NCBI GenBank assembly: GCA_021740995.1
Contig: JAIOYR010000041.1
Coordinates: 1 to 33,571, forward strand
Source of the DNA: Taibaiella sp.
GTDB taxonomy: Bacteria; Bacteroidota; Bacteroidia; Chitinophagales; Chitinophagaceae
Direction: 5' to 3'
DNA length: 33,571 bases
Shown here: positions 8,228-16,120 of the stretch, piece after piece
Position numbering within the stretch: the first letter of the stretch is position 1
How the letters are laid out: every line of letters starts with the position of its first letter
The notes under the pieces: model-generated
What the model was told of the DNA's origin: nothing
The model's database searches: none
Seen by the model: only the letters and a program-made list of their open reading frames with translations
Made by a program: the position numbers and the translations under genes

Positions 8228-9036
8228 GCGAGAGTATCTATTTCCTGGTGTTCATAGGCACCACAGGCGGGCTTTTGCTGGCATTGTCGGTTGTTTTTTT
8301 TTATATCCGTTACCAAAAGAGATTTATTCAACAACAGGCGGAAATTCAGAAAGCAGCGCTGGAACATAAAACGAATTTGATCAGTTCAGTAATACAATCG
8401 CAGGAAACCGAAAGAATCCGTATCAGCAAGGAGCTGCACGACCATGTGGGCAGTTCTTTGTCCAGTCTTCGTTTTTTGGTTTCCCGTATTACTCAAGCTG
8501 GAACTGACGCAACATCATTAAAAGAAATAGCGGAAGAATCAAAGGCAGGTATTGATAGCATCATACAAGACGTACGAAACATATCGCACAGCCTGTCGCC
8601 TGCCGGACTGGAGTTGTGGGGCTTTCATGAAGCACTTGAAGAGTATTGCGACAAAATGAGCCACTTAACCGGTCTCACTATTTCAGTTACCGATAATTCG
8701 GAGTGCATTCTGAAAAAATTGTTGTTTGACGATGCCTTATCACTTTTTAGGGTACTACAGGAGTTACTTACCAATACCATAAAACATGCCTCGGCAAAAG
8801 TTGTAACAATCTCTGTAAACCAAAAAGAAGGTCAGATAACTGTGAAGTATACCGATGATGGCATAGGCATGGATACACACAATCAATCTATAGCTGGCAT
8901 AGGTACGTATAACATAGAGAGCAGATTGAATATGCTACAAGCAGACTATGATATTACTACTGCGCCTGGTAGGGGATACATTTTTATCATTAAATTGCGG
9001 GCAGAGATGCTTGATAAAAAAACGCACAATGGATAA
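8209..9036 (+). CDS. Histidine kinase, HisKA_3/NarX type, single membrane helix
   Basis: 275-residue sensor kinase. One N-terminal helix (about 10-33) is followed by a short coiled segment, a HisKA_3 dimerisation domain with R-I-S-K-E-L-H-D at 71-78 (phospho-acceptor His77), and an HATPase_c domain with the N-box ELLTNTIKHA (Asn189), DDGIGMD at 216-222 and GIGTYNI at 230-236. There is no periplasmic, PAS or GAF sensor domain. The ATG at 8209 is preferred over an in-frame GTG/ATG-like start at 8152, which would add 19 poor residues. It overlaps the seven-helix gene by 19 bases and the regulator gene by 8 bases (ATGGATAA), so all three are coupled. Confidence 0.92.
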   Translation: MEVQKVGESIYFLVFIGTTGGLLLALSVVFFYIRYQKRFIQQQAEIQKAALEHKTNLISSVIQSQETERIRISKELHDHVGSSLSSLRFLVSRITQAGTDATSLKEIAEESKAGIDSIIQDVRNISHSLSPAGLELWGFHEALEEYCDKMSHLTGLTISVTDNSECILKKLLFDDALSLFRVLQELLTNTIKHASAKVVTISVNQKEGQITVKYTDDGIGMDTHNQSIAGIGTYNIESRLNMLQADYDITTAPGRGYIFIIKLRAEMLDKKTHNG

Positions 9037-9700
9037 TATTTCGATAGCGCTTGTAGAAGACCAGCAGCTATTCCGAAATGGGCTTCATGCTTTGCTTAAA
9101 GAAACTGAAGGAATAAACGTGATGCAAATAGCAGAGGGTGGTCATCAGTTTCTGGAGTTGCTCAAAGCTGCACCGGCTTTGCCCGATGTGGCACTGTTGG
9201 ATATGAATATGCCCGAAATGAATGGTTTTGAGCTGCTGGAACTGCTGCAAAAACATTACCCCTCTATCAAGGTTATTATACTTACTATATACAATCAGGA
9301 GCGCTTTATCATAAAGATGGTAGAGGCTGGAGTAGCTGGCTACCTGGTGAAAAACTGTGAAATAGACGAGGTAATACTTGCCATACGCACTGCGTACAAA
9401 ACTGGATTCTATTTTAATCAAAGCACCTTGCAGGCATTGCACCATGCAAATAAGTTTAAAGGAAATGAAGCACGCTCTTTTGCCAACATTACCATAGCAC
9501 TAACCGAGCGCGAAATAGAGGTATTGCGGCTGATATGTTCTGAATACACTAATGCTGAAATTGCTGAAACACTCAGTATTAGCCAGCGAACGGTAGATGG
9601 TCATAGAAATAACCTGTTGGCAAAGGCAGGCTGTAAGAACACTGCGGGCCTTGTAGTGTTCGCTGTAAATAACAATTTCTATAATAAGATATCATTTTAA
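9029..9700 (+). CDS. Response regulator, NarL/FixJ family (REC + LuxR HTH)
   Basis: 223-residue DNA-binding response regulator. Receiver domain: acidic pair Glu10-Asp11, phospho-acceptor Asp58 in LLDMNMPEMNGFELL, Thr86 and Lys108 in GYLVKN. The C-terminal LuxR-type helix-turn-helix (about 158-215) has LTEREIEVLRLI and SISQRTVDGHRNNLLAKAG. The start at 9029 overlaps the kinase stop, giving the canonical MDNISIALVEDQ opening; a longer frame from 8948 only reads the kinase end in another phase. It is the partner of the preceding HisKA_3 kinase. A strong terminator follows 66 bases after the stop. Confidence 0.94.
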   Translation: MDNISIALVEDQQLFRNGLHALLKETEGINVMQIAEGGHQFLELLKAAPALPDVALLDMNMPEMNGFELLELLQKHYPSIKVIILTIYNQERFIIKMVEAGVAGYLVKNCEIDEVILAIRTAYKTGFYFNQSTLQALHHANKFKGNEARSFANITIALTEREIEVLRLICSEYTNAEIAETLSISQRTVDGHRNNLLAKAGCKNTAGLVVFAVNNNFYNKISF

Positions 9701-9766
9701 CACAGATTTTCTAAATCTTTAGCACTTTTTATAACTCCTGATAGGTCTTTATACCTGGTTTTACCC

Positions 9767-9804
9767 CGTAAAAAGACCTGTTTTTAAAAACAGGTCTTTT
9801 TACG
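9767..9804. terminator. 38-base perfect palindrome, bidirectional terminator
   Basis: Two 19-base arms (9767-9785 and 9786-9804) are exact reverse complements with no spacer. The stem core AAGACCTG/CAGGTCTT is flanked by A- and T-tracts on both sides, as in a terminator that works in both directions. It closes the sensor operon. Confidence 0.8.
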
Positions 9805-9860
9805 CTGTTTCGCGATTTTAGGTTGTTGTTGCTTTGTGGAAAATAGAAACGAACAATTTT

Positions 9861-10151
9861 ATGGAAACACTAGGCAACACAACATGGGAAATAATTTTTG
9901 GCGACAGAGCTGTCTTCAATGTCATTTTTAATACCGATGGAAGTGCCAAAGTCATCTTTCCGGAGGGGAGTAGTGCAGTAGCGTACTGGCAGGAAAGCTC
10001 CGATGGAAAGTTTATGTTTCAGTCGGCAGGGGCAATAGAAAATAAGAGAGTTAACGAAGCGTTTTTTGGCATCCATCAAGATTGGGAAGGTGCAGGTCAT
10101 TGGTGTGAGCCTATCACAGGCTTGCACGATTTCCGAATGAAGAGAAGATAG
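9861..10151 (+). CDS. Small protein of unknown function
   Basis: 96 residues starting METLGNTTWEIIF. Alternating short strands (VFNVIFNTDGSAKVIF, SAVAYWQESSDGKFMFQS) and an aromatic, Trp-rich composition suggest a small beta-barrel or lipocalin-like fold; no signal peptide and no catalytic motif. The frame is open nine codons further up to a TTG, but the ATG at 9861 is the sensible start. It is a single gene between two terminator-like hairpins. Function unknown. Confidence 0.6.
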   Translation: METLGNTTWEIIFGDRAVFNVIFNTDGSAKVIFPEGSSAVAYWQESSDGKFMFQSAGAIENKRVNEAFFGIHQDWEGAGHWCEPITGLHDFRMKRR

Positions 10152-10196
10152 AAGGTGTATTCAGCCCCTTACCTATCATTATGAAGTTGTGAGATT

Positions 10197-10228
10197 AGGG
10201 GTGCCCTGTAACTGGGGTGCCCTTTTTT
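10197..10228 (+). terminator. Possible terminator after the small unknown gene
   Basis: GGGGTGCCC occurs twice, seven bases apart, followed by six T. Because each copy starts with G and ends with C, the two can pair at both ends with a 3x3 internal loop. The fold is imperfect, so the call is tentative. Confidence 0.4.
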
Positions 10229-10358
10229 ACAGTCAAAAAATATATAACATAAGGATGTGTTGATAAGGTGTTTTAGGTCTAAAATAATAATGCAATTCGA
10301 TTAGAGGTCATGCAAGAATTAAAATTGTAGTTATCTTCGATGCTAAACAATTAGTGTT

Positions 10359-11012
10359 GTGTTTATTCCTAAGGAATTTGAGATTACAGATAAAGCTGAG
10401 ATGATTGCATTTATCAGCCGATATAATTTCGGTGTGATTGTGTCGCAGAAAGCAGGTGTACCCCAAGCTACACATTTGCCGTTTCATGTATTGGAGCGCG
10501 AGGGTAAAGTGATACTTACCGCTCACTTTGCTAAAGCCAATGAACAATGGAAGGGCATTGAAGAGCAGGAAGTGCTGGTAATTTTTAGTCAGCCACATGC
10601 TTATATTTCTCCTTCGCACTACAATAAACTTCAAAATGTGCCTACTTGGAATTATATGGCAGTACACGTATACGGCAGTTGCAGCTTGATACATAACACA
10701 GCGAAGGGATTTGAGATACTCGAGCAGATGATGCTACAGAGCGAACCTAGCTATATGGAGCAATGGAAGAGTCTTGATGAACAATATAAAACAGCGCTCT
10801 ACAATGGTATTGTTCCATTTGAATTAACTATTCATAAAATAACGGCAGCAGGAAAATTAAGCCAAAACAAAACGGATGCTGAAAAGCAAAGGATTATCAA
10901 AGCATTGGCTGCCAGCGTCGATAGTGCAGAAAAAGATATAGCAGAGTACATGAGCAAATATTCCCTGTCTCGCCTTCGATCAACTTGTCCGGCTGATAAC
11001 GAGGTCAAATGA
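10359..11012 (+). CDS. FMN-binding, PaiB-like protein
   Basis: 217 residues matching the PaiB family (FMN-binding negative transcriptional regulator, split-barrel flavoprotein fold). Landmarks in order are FIPKEFEITD at the N terminus, the strand FGVIVSQ, the segment ATHLPFHV, HFAKANEQW, FSQPHAYISPSHY and VPTWNYMAVHVYG, all in the order and spacing of PaiB. The start codon is GTG at 10359, which gives the family-typical M-F-I-P-K opening. In Bacillus PaiB was linked to repression of sporulation and protease genes, but many members are simply flavin-binding proteins whose role is not known. Single gene. Confidence 0.9.
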   Translation: MFIPKEFEITDKAEMIAFISRYNFGVIVSQKAGVPQATHLPFHVLEREGKVILTAHFAKANEQWKGIEEQEVLVIFSQPHAYISPSHYNKLQNVPTWNYMAVHVYGSCSLIHNTAKGFEILEQMMLQSEPSYMEQWKSLDEQYKTALYNGIVPFELTIHKITAAGKLSQNKTDAEKQRIIKALAASVDSAEKDIAEYMSKYSLSRLRSTCPADNEVK

Positions 11013-11100
11013 AATAGATTAATGACTGATAACCGGAATGTCCTCAAAAAGCATAACCGACAATAACAGAGATGATTATAAGATTATAGCAGATACTTGT

Positions 11101-11108
11101 TACTTTTG
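11101..11108 (+). promoter_or_regulatory. -7 element (TACTTTTG) before the methyltransferase gene
   Basis: Exact TAnnTTTG match 39 bases before the start codon at 11148. No convincing -33 element. Confidence 0.4.
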
Positions 11109-11147
11109 CTCGTTTTTTGATTAAGATATAATACAACTGATTTATTC

Positions 11148-11984
11148 ATGATGAATCCTGAACAGTTCTTTGAACTGCTGCTTAAAGAATTGGAAGTGCA
11201 TACCGAAATGCAGCCTTATTACAAGTTTTTGGGAAAGCAGTCTTCTTTACATTTTAGGAGAAATTATTTCCTGCAGCGATTGAGGTACATTCATAAGTAT
11301 TTAGTTTCGGGTAGGGTCTATGAATTGAAATCTGCAATTTGGGATTGTGGGTGCGGTTATGGCACTACCTGTATTTATCTGGCAATGAATGGTATAGCCA
11401 CGCATGGCACCACACTTGAGTTTTATTACGACACTATTCAGAAGCGAAAAGAGTACTGGAGTAAGTATGGCGATACATCGCTTTTTACCTGCACTTACGA
11501 GAATCTGTTTGATAACAAACCTGCACCTGCCAGTTATGACTGGATAATAGTGCAGGATACACTTCATCATCTGGAACCAATAAATGATGCCCTTAAGATT
11601 TTTAATGATAGCTTAAAACCCGGTGGTAAGGTGTTATCGATAGAAGAAAATGGCAACAATGTTATTCAACGATTAAAATTATACAAGTACAGAGGCAATA
11701 AGCGGATTATTACTATTTGGGATGAAAAGCTTAAAAAGGATATACTCATAGGAAATGAAAATATACGCAGTCTGGCGAGTTGGCAGGAACTATTTGGAAA
11801 TAATGGTTTTGTAATAAAGGATGATAGTGTGCAGTATGTACGGTATTATCTTCCGGTGAGTTACAGGTTTACAGAACCGGAACAGCTTTTAAACCAGGAG
11901 GAGCAGATACAGTCCAGTCCTGGTTTCAAGCGGGAGTATTTCTTTTTCGGGTTAAACTTTGTAGCTGTGAAGAACCAGCTCTGA
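11148..11984 (+). CDS. SAM-dependent class I methyltransferase
   Basis: 278 residues. The SAM-binding motif I is I-W-D-C-G-C-G-Y-G-T-T at 64-74, followed by a strand ending TTLEF (acidic residue for the ribose), the motif IV region YDWIIVQDTLHHLEP and the late strand LKPGGKVLSIEENG. This is the Methyltransf_11/25 pattern. The N-terminal 60 residues are helical and charged. The methyl acceptor is not predictable; neighbours (PaiB upstream on the same strand, adenine deaminase convergent) give no hint. Adjacent ATG codons at 11148 and 11151 are both possible starts. Confidence 0.85.
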   Translation: MMNPEQFFELLLKELEVHTEMQPYYKFLGKQSSLHFRRNYFLQRLRYIHKYLVSGRVYELKSAIWDCGCGYGTTCIYLAMNGIATHGTTLEFYYDTIQKRKEYWSKYGDTSLFTCTYENLFDNKPAPASYDWIIVQDTLHHLEPINDALKIFNDSLKPGGKVLSIEENGNNVIQRLKLYKYRGNKRIITIWDEKLKKDILIGNENIRSLASWQELFGNNGFVIKDDSVQYVRYYLPVSYRFTEPEQLLNQEEQIQSSPGFKREYFFFGLNFVAVKNQL

Positions 11985-12031
11985 TCAATAATTTTGGTTC
12001 TTTGGTGAATCTCTTTCAGTGAGATTAAAAT

Positions 12032-12049
12032 ACCTGAATGCAGTCAGGT
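12032..12049 (-). terminator. Possible terminator at the end of the adenine deaminase gene
   Basis: ACCTGA/TCAGGT stem with a six-base loop, read on the minus strand and followed by ATTTTAA. It overlaps the ade stop codon. A second small hairpin (AATCTC/GAGATT, 12008-12026) lies just beyond, between the two convergent genes. Confidence 0.4.
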
Positions 12050-13678
12050 TAAAGTCAGCGGAGTAAAAGCAAAATCATTTCCATCAAATAAACCTTTGTC
12101 ACTCAGTTTCAGTGATGGTATTACCAGCAATGCCATAAATGAAAGTGTCATAAACGGAGCCTGCATTGGCGTGCCCAGTTCTTTTGCCATTCGGTCTAAG
12201 CGGGTATAGTCCATTGCTACTGTATGCCCATCCAGTTGCGACATAAGACCAGCTATAGGAAGAGGCATGCAGTCTACATCACTGCCGGAGCGGGCTACAG
12301 ATATGCCACCGCGGCAATCTATCAGCGCATTTACTGCTGCACAGAGCGAGACATCGTCAACTCCTATTGCTATTATATTGTGGCAGTCGTGAGCTACTGT
12401 AGATGCCAGCGCACCGTGTTTTAGCCCGAAGTTTTTTACAAAAGCCAGCGCCACAGGAGCATCGCGGGAGTAGCGGTTTATCACTGCCATCTTTAACACA
12501 TCATTGTCTGTATTGCTTACTATGCAGCCGTTCTTTATTGTAGCGGGCAAATGCAGTTCATTGGTAATTAGCTGACCTTCTATCGCCTCTATAACCCTGA
12601 TGTTGCATGATGATGAAAGTGCAGGTATACCGAAGTCGGTTTCTGCTTTTCTATTGGTAGAGAAGTTGTTGATAATAGAAGGAGCGATTGATGCTAATTG
12701 GCTTTTGCCATTTTCAGCTACCAATTGTCCGTCTACCCATGTTTGCAGTATGTTGAAATCGGAGAGGTTGTCGATAACTATGAAGTCAGCAGCATCGCCT
12801 TTGCGGAGCATACCTACAGGCAGTTTGTAATGCTGCACCGGGTTTATACAAGCAGCACGGAGCACATCGTAAAGATCGTAACCCTTAAGCAATGCACGTT
12901 TAACGTGCTTATTAATATGGTGTAGCAGCAGTTCATCGGGGTGCTTGTCATCGCTGCAAAACATCACTTTTTCAGGGTGCAGCTGCAGCAGGGCAGCCAG
13001 TGCTTCAAAGTTTTTAGCAGCACTACCTTCGCGTATCAGGATATGCATGCCAGCATTTACTTTGTCAAGTGCCTCAGCCAGTGTGAAACATTCATGGTCG
13101 GTAGTAATACCTGCTGCGGCATACATAGCTGCAGCACTGCCCCGCAATCCCGGAGCATGACCATCTATAGGTTTACCAGCTTGTTTTGCGGCCGAAATCT
13201 TGGCCATTACTTCCGGGTCATTGTGCAATACACCGGGATAATTCATCATCTCAGAAAGGTACCAAATATTCGGACTATTAAGCAGCTTTGCTACAGCATC
13301 GGCATCGAGCGTTGCGCCTGCTGTTTCAAACCCTGTAGCAGGTACGCAGGATGGTGCTCCAAAGAAAAACTTAAAAGGTGTTTGCTTACTATTGTCTATC
13401 ATGTATTGCACACCCTCTCTGCCGCACACATTGGCTATCTCGTGCGGGTCAGATACGGTGGCTACAGTACCATGTACTACAGCCATTTGTGCAAAAGCTG
13501 TAGGTGCAAGCATGGAGCTTTCTATATGTATATGTGCATCTACGAAGCCTGGTAGTATGTATACTGCTGGTGCGCTTGCTGCTTCAGTAATCGCAGTAAT
13601 AATACCGTCTGTAACAGTTATCTCTGCCGGATATGTACGCTTGCTAAAAAGATCAATGAGTTGTCCTGAGATGGTCAT
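12044..13678 (-). CDS. ade: Adenine deaminase
   Basis: 544-residue amidohydrolase that converts adenine to hypoxanthine and ammonia in purine salvage. Metal-ligand motifs are in place: PGFVDAHIHIESS (His49, His51), HGTVATVSDPHEIANV (Asp77-Pro-His79-Glu80), GHAPGL, TDHECFT and FCSDDKHPDELL. The C-terminal part has the family signatures GLKHGALASTVAHDCHNI and PLPIAGLMS, so the protein is full length. It lies only four bases after the stop of a truncated haemoglobin gene on the same strand, so the pair is probably co-transcribed. Related enzymes use iron or manganese in the active site. Confidence 0.95.
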   Translation of the reverse strand: MTISGQLIDLFSKRTYPAEITVTDGIITAITEAASAPAVYILPGFVDAHIHIESSMLAPTAFAQMAVVHGTVATVSDPHEIANVCGREGVQYMIDNSKQTPFKFFFGAPSCVPATGFETAGATLDADAVAKLLNSPNIWYLSEMMNYPGVLHNDPEVMAKISAAKQAGKPIDGHAPGLRGSAAAMYAAAGITTDHECFTLAEALDKVNAGMHILIREGSAAKNFEALAALLQLHPEKVMFCSDDKHPDELLLHHINKHVKRALLKGYDLYDVLRAACINPVQHYKLPVGMLRKGDAADFIVIDNLSDFNILQTWVDGQLVAENGKSQLASIAPSIINNFSTNRKAETDFGIPALSSSCNIRVIEAIEGQLITNELHLPATIKNGCIVSNTDNDVLKMAVINRYSRDAPVALAFVKNFGLKHGALASTVAHDCHNIIAIGVDDVSLCAAVNALIDCRGGISVARSGSDVDCMPLPIAGLMSQLDGHTVAMDYTRLDRMAKELGTPMQAPFMTLSFMALLVIPSLKLSDKGLFDGNDFAFTPLTLT

Positions 13679-13682
13679 GGTA

Positions 13683-14078
13683 TTAGTTTAAGGTTTCAAA
13701 TCCAGTTCTGCTCATTTCTATTTTCATATTTATGAGGTTGGCCATGAGCGCAGCCTTGTTCTTTGCCATGTCGGCTATTTCGCCGGCAAATAGCTGGTCA
13801 ATGGTTTTGTACCATAGTACCAGCCAGTGGTCAAAGTGCTCTTTGCTGAAATGTGTTCTTTTGTCCGCTTCTACATGTTTTTTTACCGGGTTACCAGCAT
13901 AGCCCGGATTGCTGAAAAGAACCATGTCCCAGAAATTGTACATGATAGGCAGATGATGGCTCCAGTCGCTGCCAATGATAGTATTGAATATATGACCGAT
14001 AGTTTCATCAGTTTTTACGCTGTCGTAAAATGTATTGATAAGCAGTTCAATATCTGCCCTGTTTGAGATGTCTTTCAT
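13683..14078 (-). CDS. Group III truncated haemoglobin
   Basis: 131-residue 2/2-fold haem protein of the group III class. Typical features are the early segment LLINTFYDSVKTDETIGHIF, the B-helix/CD region with WSHHLPIMYNFWDMVLF, and the F-helix region THFSKEHFDHWLVLW, which supplies the proximal haem His (H76 or H81). Group III globins have been linked to nitric oxide or oxygen handling and redox chemistry under low oxygen. The gene is first in a two-gene unit with adenine deaminase. A -7 type motif lies very close upstream, so the transcript leader would be only a few bases long. Confidence 0.92.
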   Translation of the reverse strand: MKDISNRADIELLINTFYDSVKTDETIGHIFNTIIGSDWSHHLPIMYNFWDMVLFSNPGYAGNPVKKHVEADKRTHFSKEHFDHWLVLWYKTIDQLFAGEIADMAKNKAALMANLINMKIEMSRTGFETLN

Positions 14079-14088
14079 AATGCTATTT

Positions 14089-14096
14089 CAAAGTTA
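14089..14096 (-). promoter_or_regulatory. -7 element (TAACTTTG) of the haemoglobin-ade unit
   Basis: Exact TAnnTTTG match on the minus strand, 10 bases before the haemoglobin start codon. A TTTG lies 22 bases further upstream, slightly longer than the usual spacing. Transcription would begin almost at the ATG. Confidence 0.45.
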
Positions 14097-14206
14097 TTTA
14101 TAATTTACCGCAATGGAACAAAGGTGAATAAGAACTAAAACAAGAAGTATAACAACTATCAGTTGAATTGACGATAAGCATTAGCAACTACACCGGAATT
14201 GTTTGT

Positions 14207-14214
14207 TAGTTTTG
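14207..14214 (+). promoter_or_regulatory. -7 element (TAGTTTTG) before xerD
   Basis: Exact TAnnTTTG match 10 bases before the xerD start codon, again implying a very short leader. No -33 TTTG at the usual spacing. Confidence 0.35.
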
Positions 14215-14224
14215 GCATGAAAAC

Positions 14225-15127
14225 ATGTGGGAGGCGTATATAAAAGGTTTTAAGTCTTATTTGCAGTTGGAACGGTCTATGTCAGACAATACTGTTTCAG
14301 CATATCTGCATGATATTATGCTACTTCGCAATCATGTAGCTGCTGAGTTTCCGGGGCTGGCTGTAGAGCAGGTAAAGCTAAACCATTTACAATCACTGCT
14401 GCAAGCAATAAATGATCTGGAGCTTGCCGAAACGACACAGGCCAGGGTGTTGAGCGGTATCAAGTCGTTTTACAATTATCTGCTACTGGAAGATGTGATA
14501 AAAACAGACCCTACAGAACTACTTGACGCACCCAAGTTAAAACGATCTTTGCCACATGTGCTCAGTATTGCGGAAATAGACTTGTTATTTGCAGCAATAG
14601 ACCACAGTAAGCCCGATGGTCAGCGTAACAGGGCTATGTTGGAGGTAATGTATAGTTGCGGGTTGCGGGTGAGTGAGCTTATTGGTCTGCGGCTGTCTGG
14701 TTTGCATCTGGAGCTGGGATATATAAGAGTAATAGGTAAAGGCGATAAAGAACGATTAGTACCTATAGGAGATGCTGCCATTAAACAGATTCAGCTATAT
14801 AAAGACCATGTACGGTCGCATATCAGCAACTTGAAAATAGGATATGAAGATTTTCTTTTTATCAGCAGGTTGGGGAAAGGGTTGTCCCGGATTATGGTAT
14901 TCCTGATGCTAAAAGAACTGGCGCTGCAATCGGGACTAAAACAGAATATTCACCCACACACGCTTCGACATTCTTTTGCTACACACCTGGTAGAAGGTGG
15001 TGCAGACTTGCGGGCTGTTCAGGAAATGATGGGGCACAAGAGTATCACTACCACAGAGATTTACACACACCTCGACCGTACTTATCTCAGACAAACATTG
15101 GAGAAATATCACCCCAGATACAAATAG
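14225..15127 (+). CDS. xerD: Site-specific tyrosine recombinase XerD
   Basis: 300 residues, the normal length of XerC/XerD. The N-terminal SAM-like core-binding domain covers about 1-95 and the catalytic domain 108-300. All catalytic residues are visible: Arg148 in SCGLRVSELIGL, Lys172 in GKGDKERLVP, His245 and Arg248 in HPHTLRHSF, His271 in MMGHKS and Tyr280 in EIYTHLD. Together with a partner it resolves chromosome dimers at dif next to FtsK. The best match is XerD rather than a phage or transposon integrase because of its length, the intact C terminus and housekeeping surroundings. No att-like repeats flank it. Confidence 0.93.
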   Translation: MWEAYIKGFKSYLQLERSMSDNTVSAYLHDIMLLRNHVAAEFPGLAVEQVKLNHLQSLLQAINDLELAETTQARVLSGIKSFYNYLLLEDVIKTDPTELLDAPKLKRSLPHVLSIAEIDLLFAAIDHSKPDGQRNRAMLEVMYSCGLRVSELIGLRLSGLHLELGYIRVIGKGDKERLVPIGDAAIKQIQLYKDHVRSHISNLKIGYEDFLFISRLGKGLSRIMVFLMLKELALQSGLKQNIHPHTLRHSFATHLVEGGADLRAVQEMMGHKSITTTEIYTHLDRTYLRQTLEKYHPRYK

Positions 15128-15140
15128 GATGTTTTTTGAA

Positions 15141-15241
15141 ATTCCAGAATAAAATTCCAAATTCCAAACTAGTATGTCGAGTGAATATTGCAATTTTCTA
15201 TTTTTTTATCCCTAATTCCTAGTTACTAATCCCCAATTCCA
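15141..15241. repeat. Scattered short ATTCCA repeats
   Basis: The hexamer ATTCCA occurs at 15141, 15154, 15161 and 15236, with ATTCCT at 15215, in the non-coding stretch between xerD and the following GNAT gene. The units are irregularly spaced and the stretch is AT-rich. No function is apparent. Confidence 0.35.
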
Positions 15242-15246
15242 TACAC

Positions 15247-15732
15247 TTACAGTTCTTTCCTCATCCATAGGTCGCATCCGAAATGGCCAGAATTCCCCAG
15301 TGGCTTATCCAGATATTTGAAACCACAATTTTCATATAGTCCTACAGCCATTTTTAGCTCAGGCATGGTTTCGAGGTATACTTGTTTGTAGCCGAATTTT
15401 CTGGCAATTTCAAAACATTCATGTATCAGCAACTTGCCGTATCCCTTGCCTCTGGCTTCGGGTAGCAAGTACAGTTTTACCAGTTCACAACATCCGGCAG
15501 GTAGCCCCCTGGTAGGGTATATACCAGACCCTCCTGCAATTTTGCCGTCGGTTTCCAATAGGTGGTATTCGGCATTGGGTGCCGAGAATAAATTATAAAG
15601 GTCGTCTGTGGTAGGGTCATAGTATACAGTGCCCGGCTTATTAGCATCAAACTCAGTAAGTACAGAACGGATGATGGCTGCTATTGCTGAATTGTCATCT
15701 TTTCTGATAAGCCGTGTTGTGTAATTGCTCAT
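15247..15732 (-). CDS. GNAT-family N-acetyltransferase
   Basis: 161-residue acetyl-CoA-dependent acyltransferase. Motif A is clear: the strand CELVKLYLLPEARGKGYGKLLIHEC with the R-G-K-G-Y-G pyrophosphate loop. Motif B follows as the helix AVGLYENCGFKYLDKP, a GxYxxxGF pattern found in many small-molecule and amino-acid acetyltransferases. The substrate is not known. Single gene, convergent with xerD. Confidence 0.88.
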   Translation of the reverse strand: MSNYTTRLIRKDDNSAIAAIIRSVLTEFDANKPGTVYYDPTTDDLYNLFSAPNAEYHLLETDGKIAGGSGIYPTRGLPAGCCELVKLYLLPEARGKGYGKLLIHECFEIARKFGYKQVYLETMPELKMAVGLYENCGFKYLDKPLGNSGHFGCDLWMRKEL

Positions 15733-15836
15733 TACTGTGAATTAATAATATTATTTTACACCTCAATATACTACATCATATTGATACATGACTAGCTTAT
15801 TTTTTCCGGTTCAACAGCGATAATGTTTCATGGCTA

Positions 15837-16070
15837 TTGTATGGCAGCGATGTAAATGGTACTGGCAATGCAGTACTGAATGGTCTTCGTAAAATACCTA
15901 AGAGTACTATTTCATTTACAGATGACGCCTTTTATCATTTTTATTATAGCCACAAGTTAGGGTACAATACTTCCTGTTGCCCGGATCTGTCAACGGAGTA
16001 TTTCATAAAATTGCGTGACAAACTCTTTTCCGCTGCCGTAGGGCAAGGTTATGAGTTTATGGCAGATTGA
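15837..16070 (+). CDS. Doubtful small reading frame, possible gene remnant
   Basis: The 388-base gap 15733-16120 holds one open frame. It runs without a stop from about 15792 to 16070 but has no ATG start; the first usable codon is TTG at 15837, giving 77 residues. The encoded text looks fairly protein-like (YGSDVNGTGNAVLNGL, DDAFYHFYYSHKLGYN, a paired Cys-Cys and a soluble C-terminal half). I recognise no family. It may be the 3' remnant of a decayed gene or chance. Nothing else is seen in the gap. Confidence 0.25.
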   Translation: MYGSDVNGTGNAVLNGLRKIPKSTISFTDDAFYHFYYSHKLGYNTSCCPDLSTEYFIKLRDKLFSAAVGQGYEFMAD

Positions 16071-16120
16071 GTTGCTGATTACATCATTTACAAAAAAACG
16101 CCAACTGCACTGGTGTGTCA

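Noticed and set aside
8948-9028. Longer start for the response regulator
   Set aside because: The extension covers the kinase C terminus in another phase and would precede the typical receiver opening at 9029.
14225-15127. XerD as the integrase of a mobile element
   Set aside because: Full-length 300-residue XerD with ordinary neighbours; no tRNA-adjacent attachment repeats, excisionase or cargo genes nearby.
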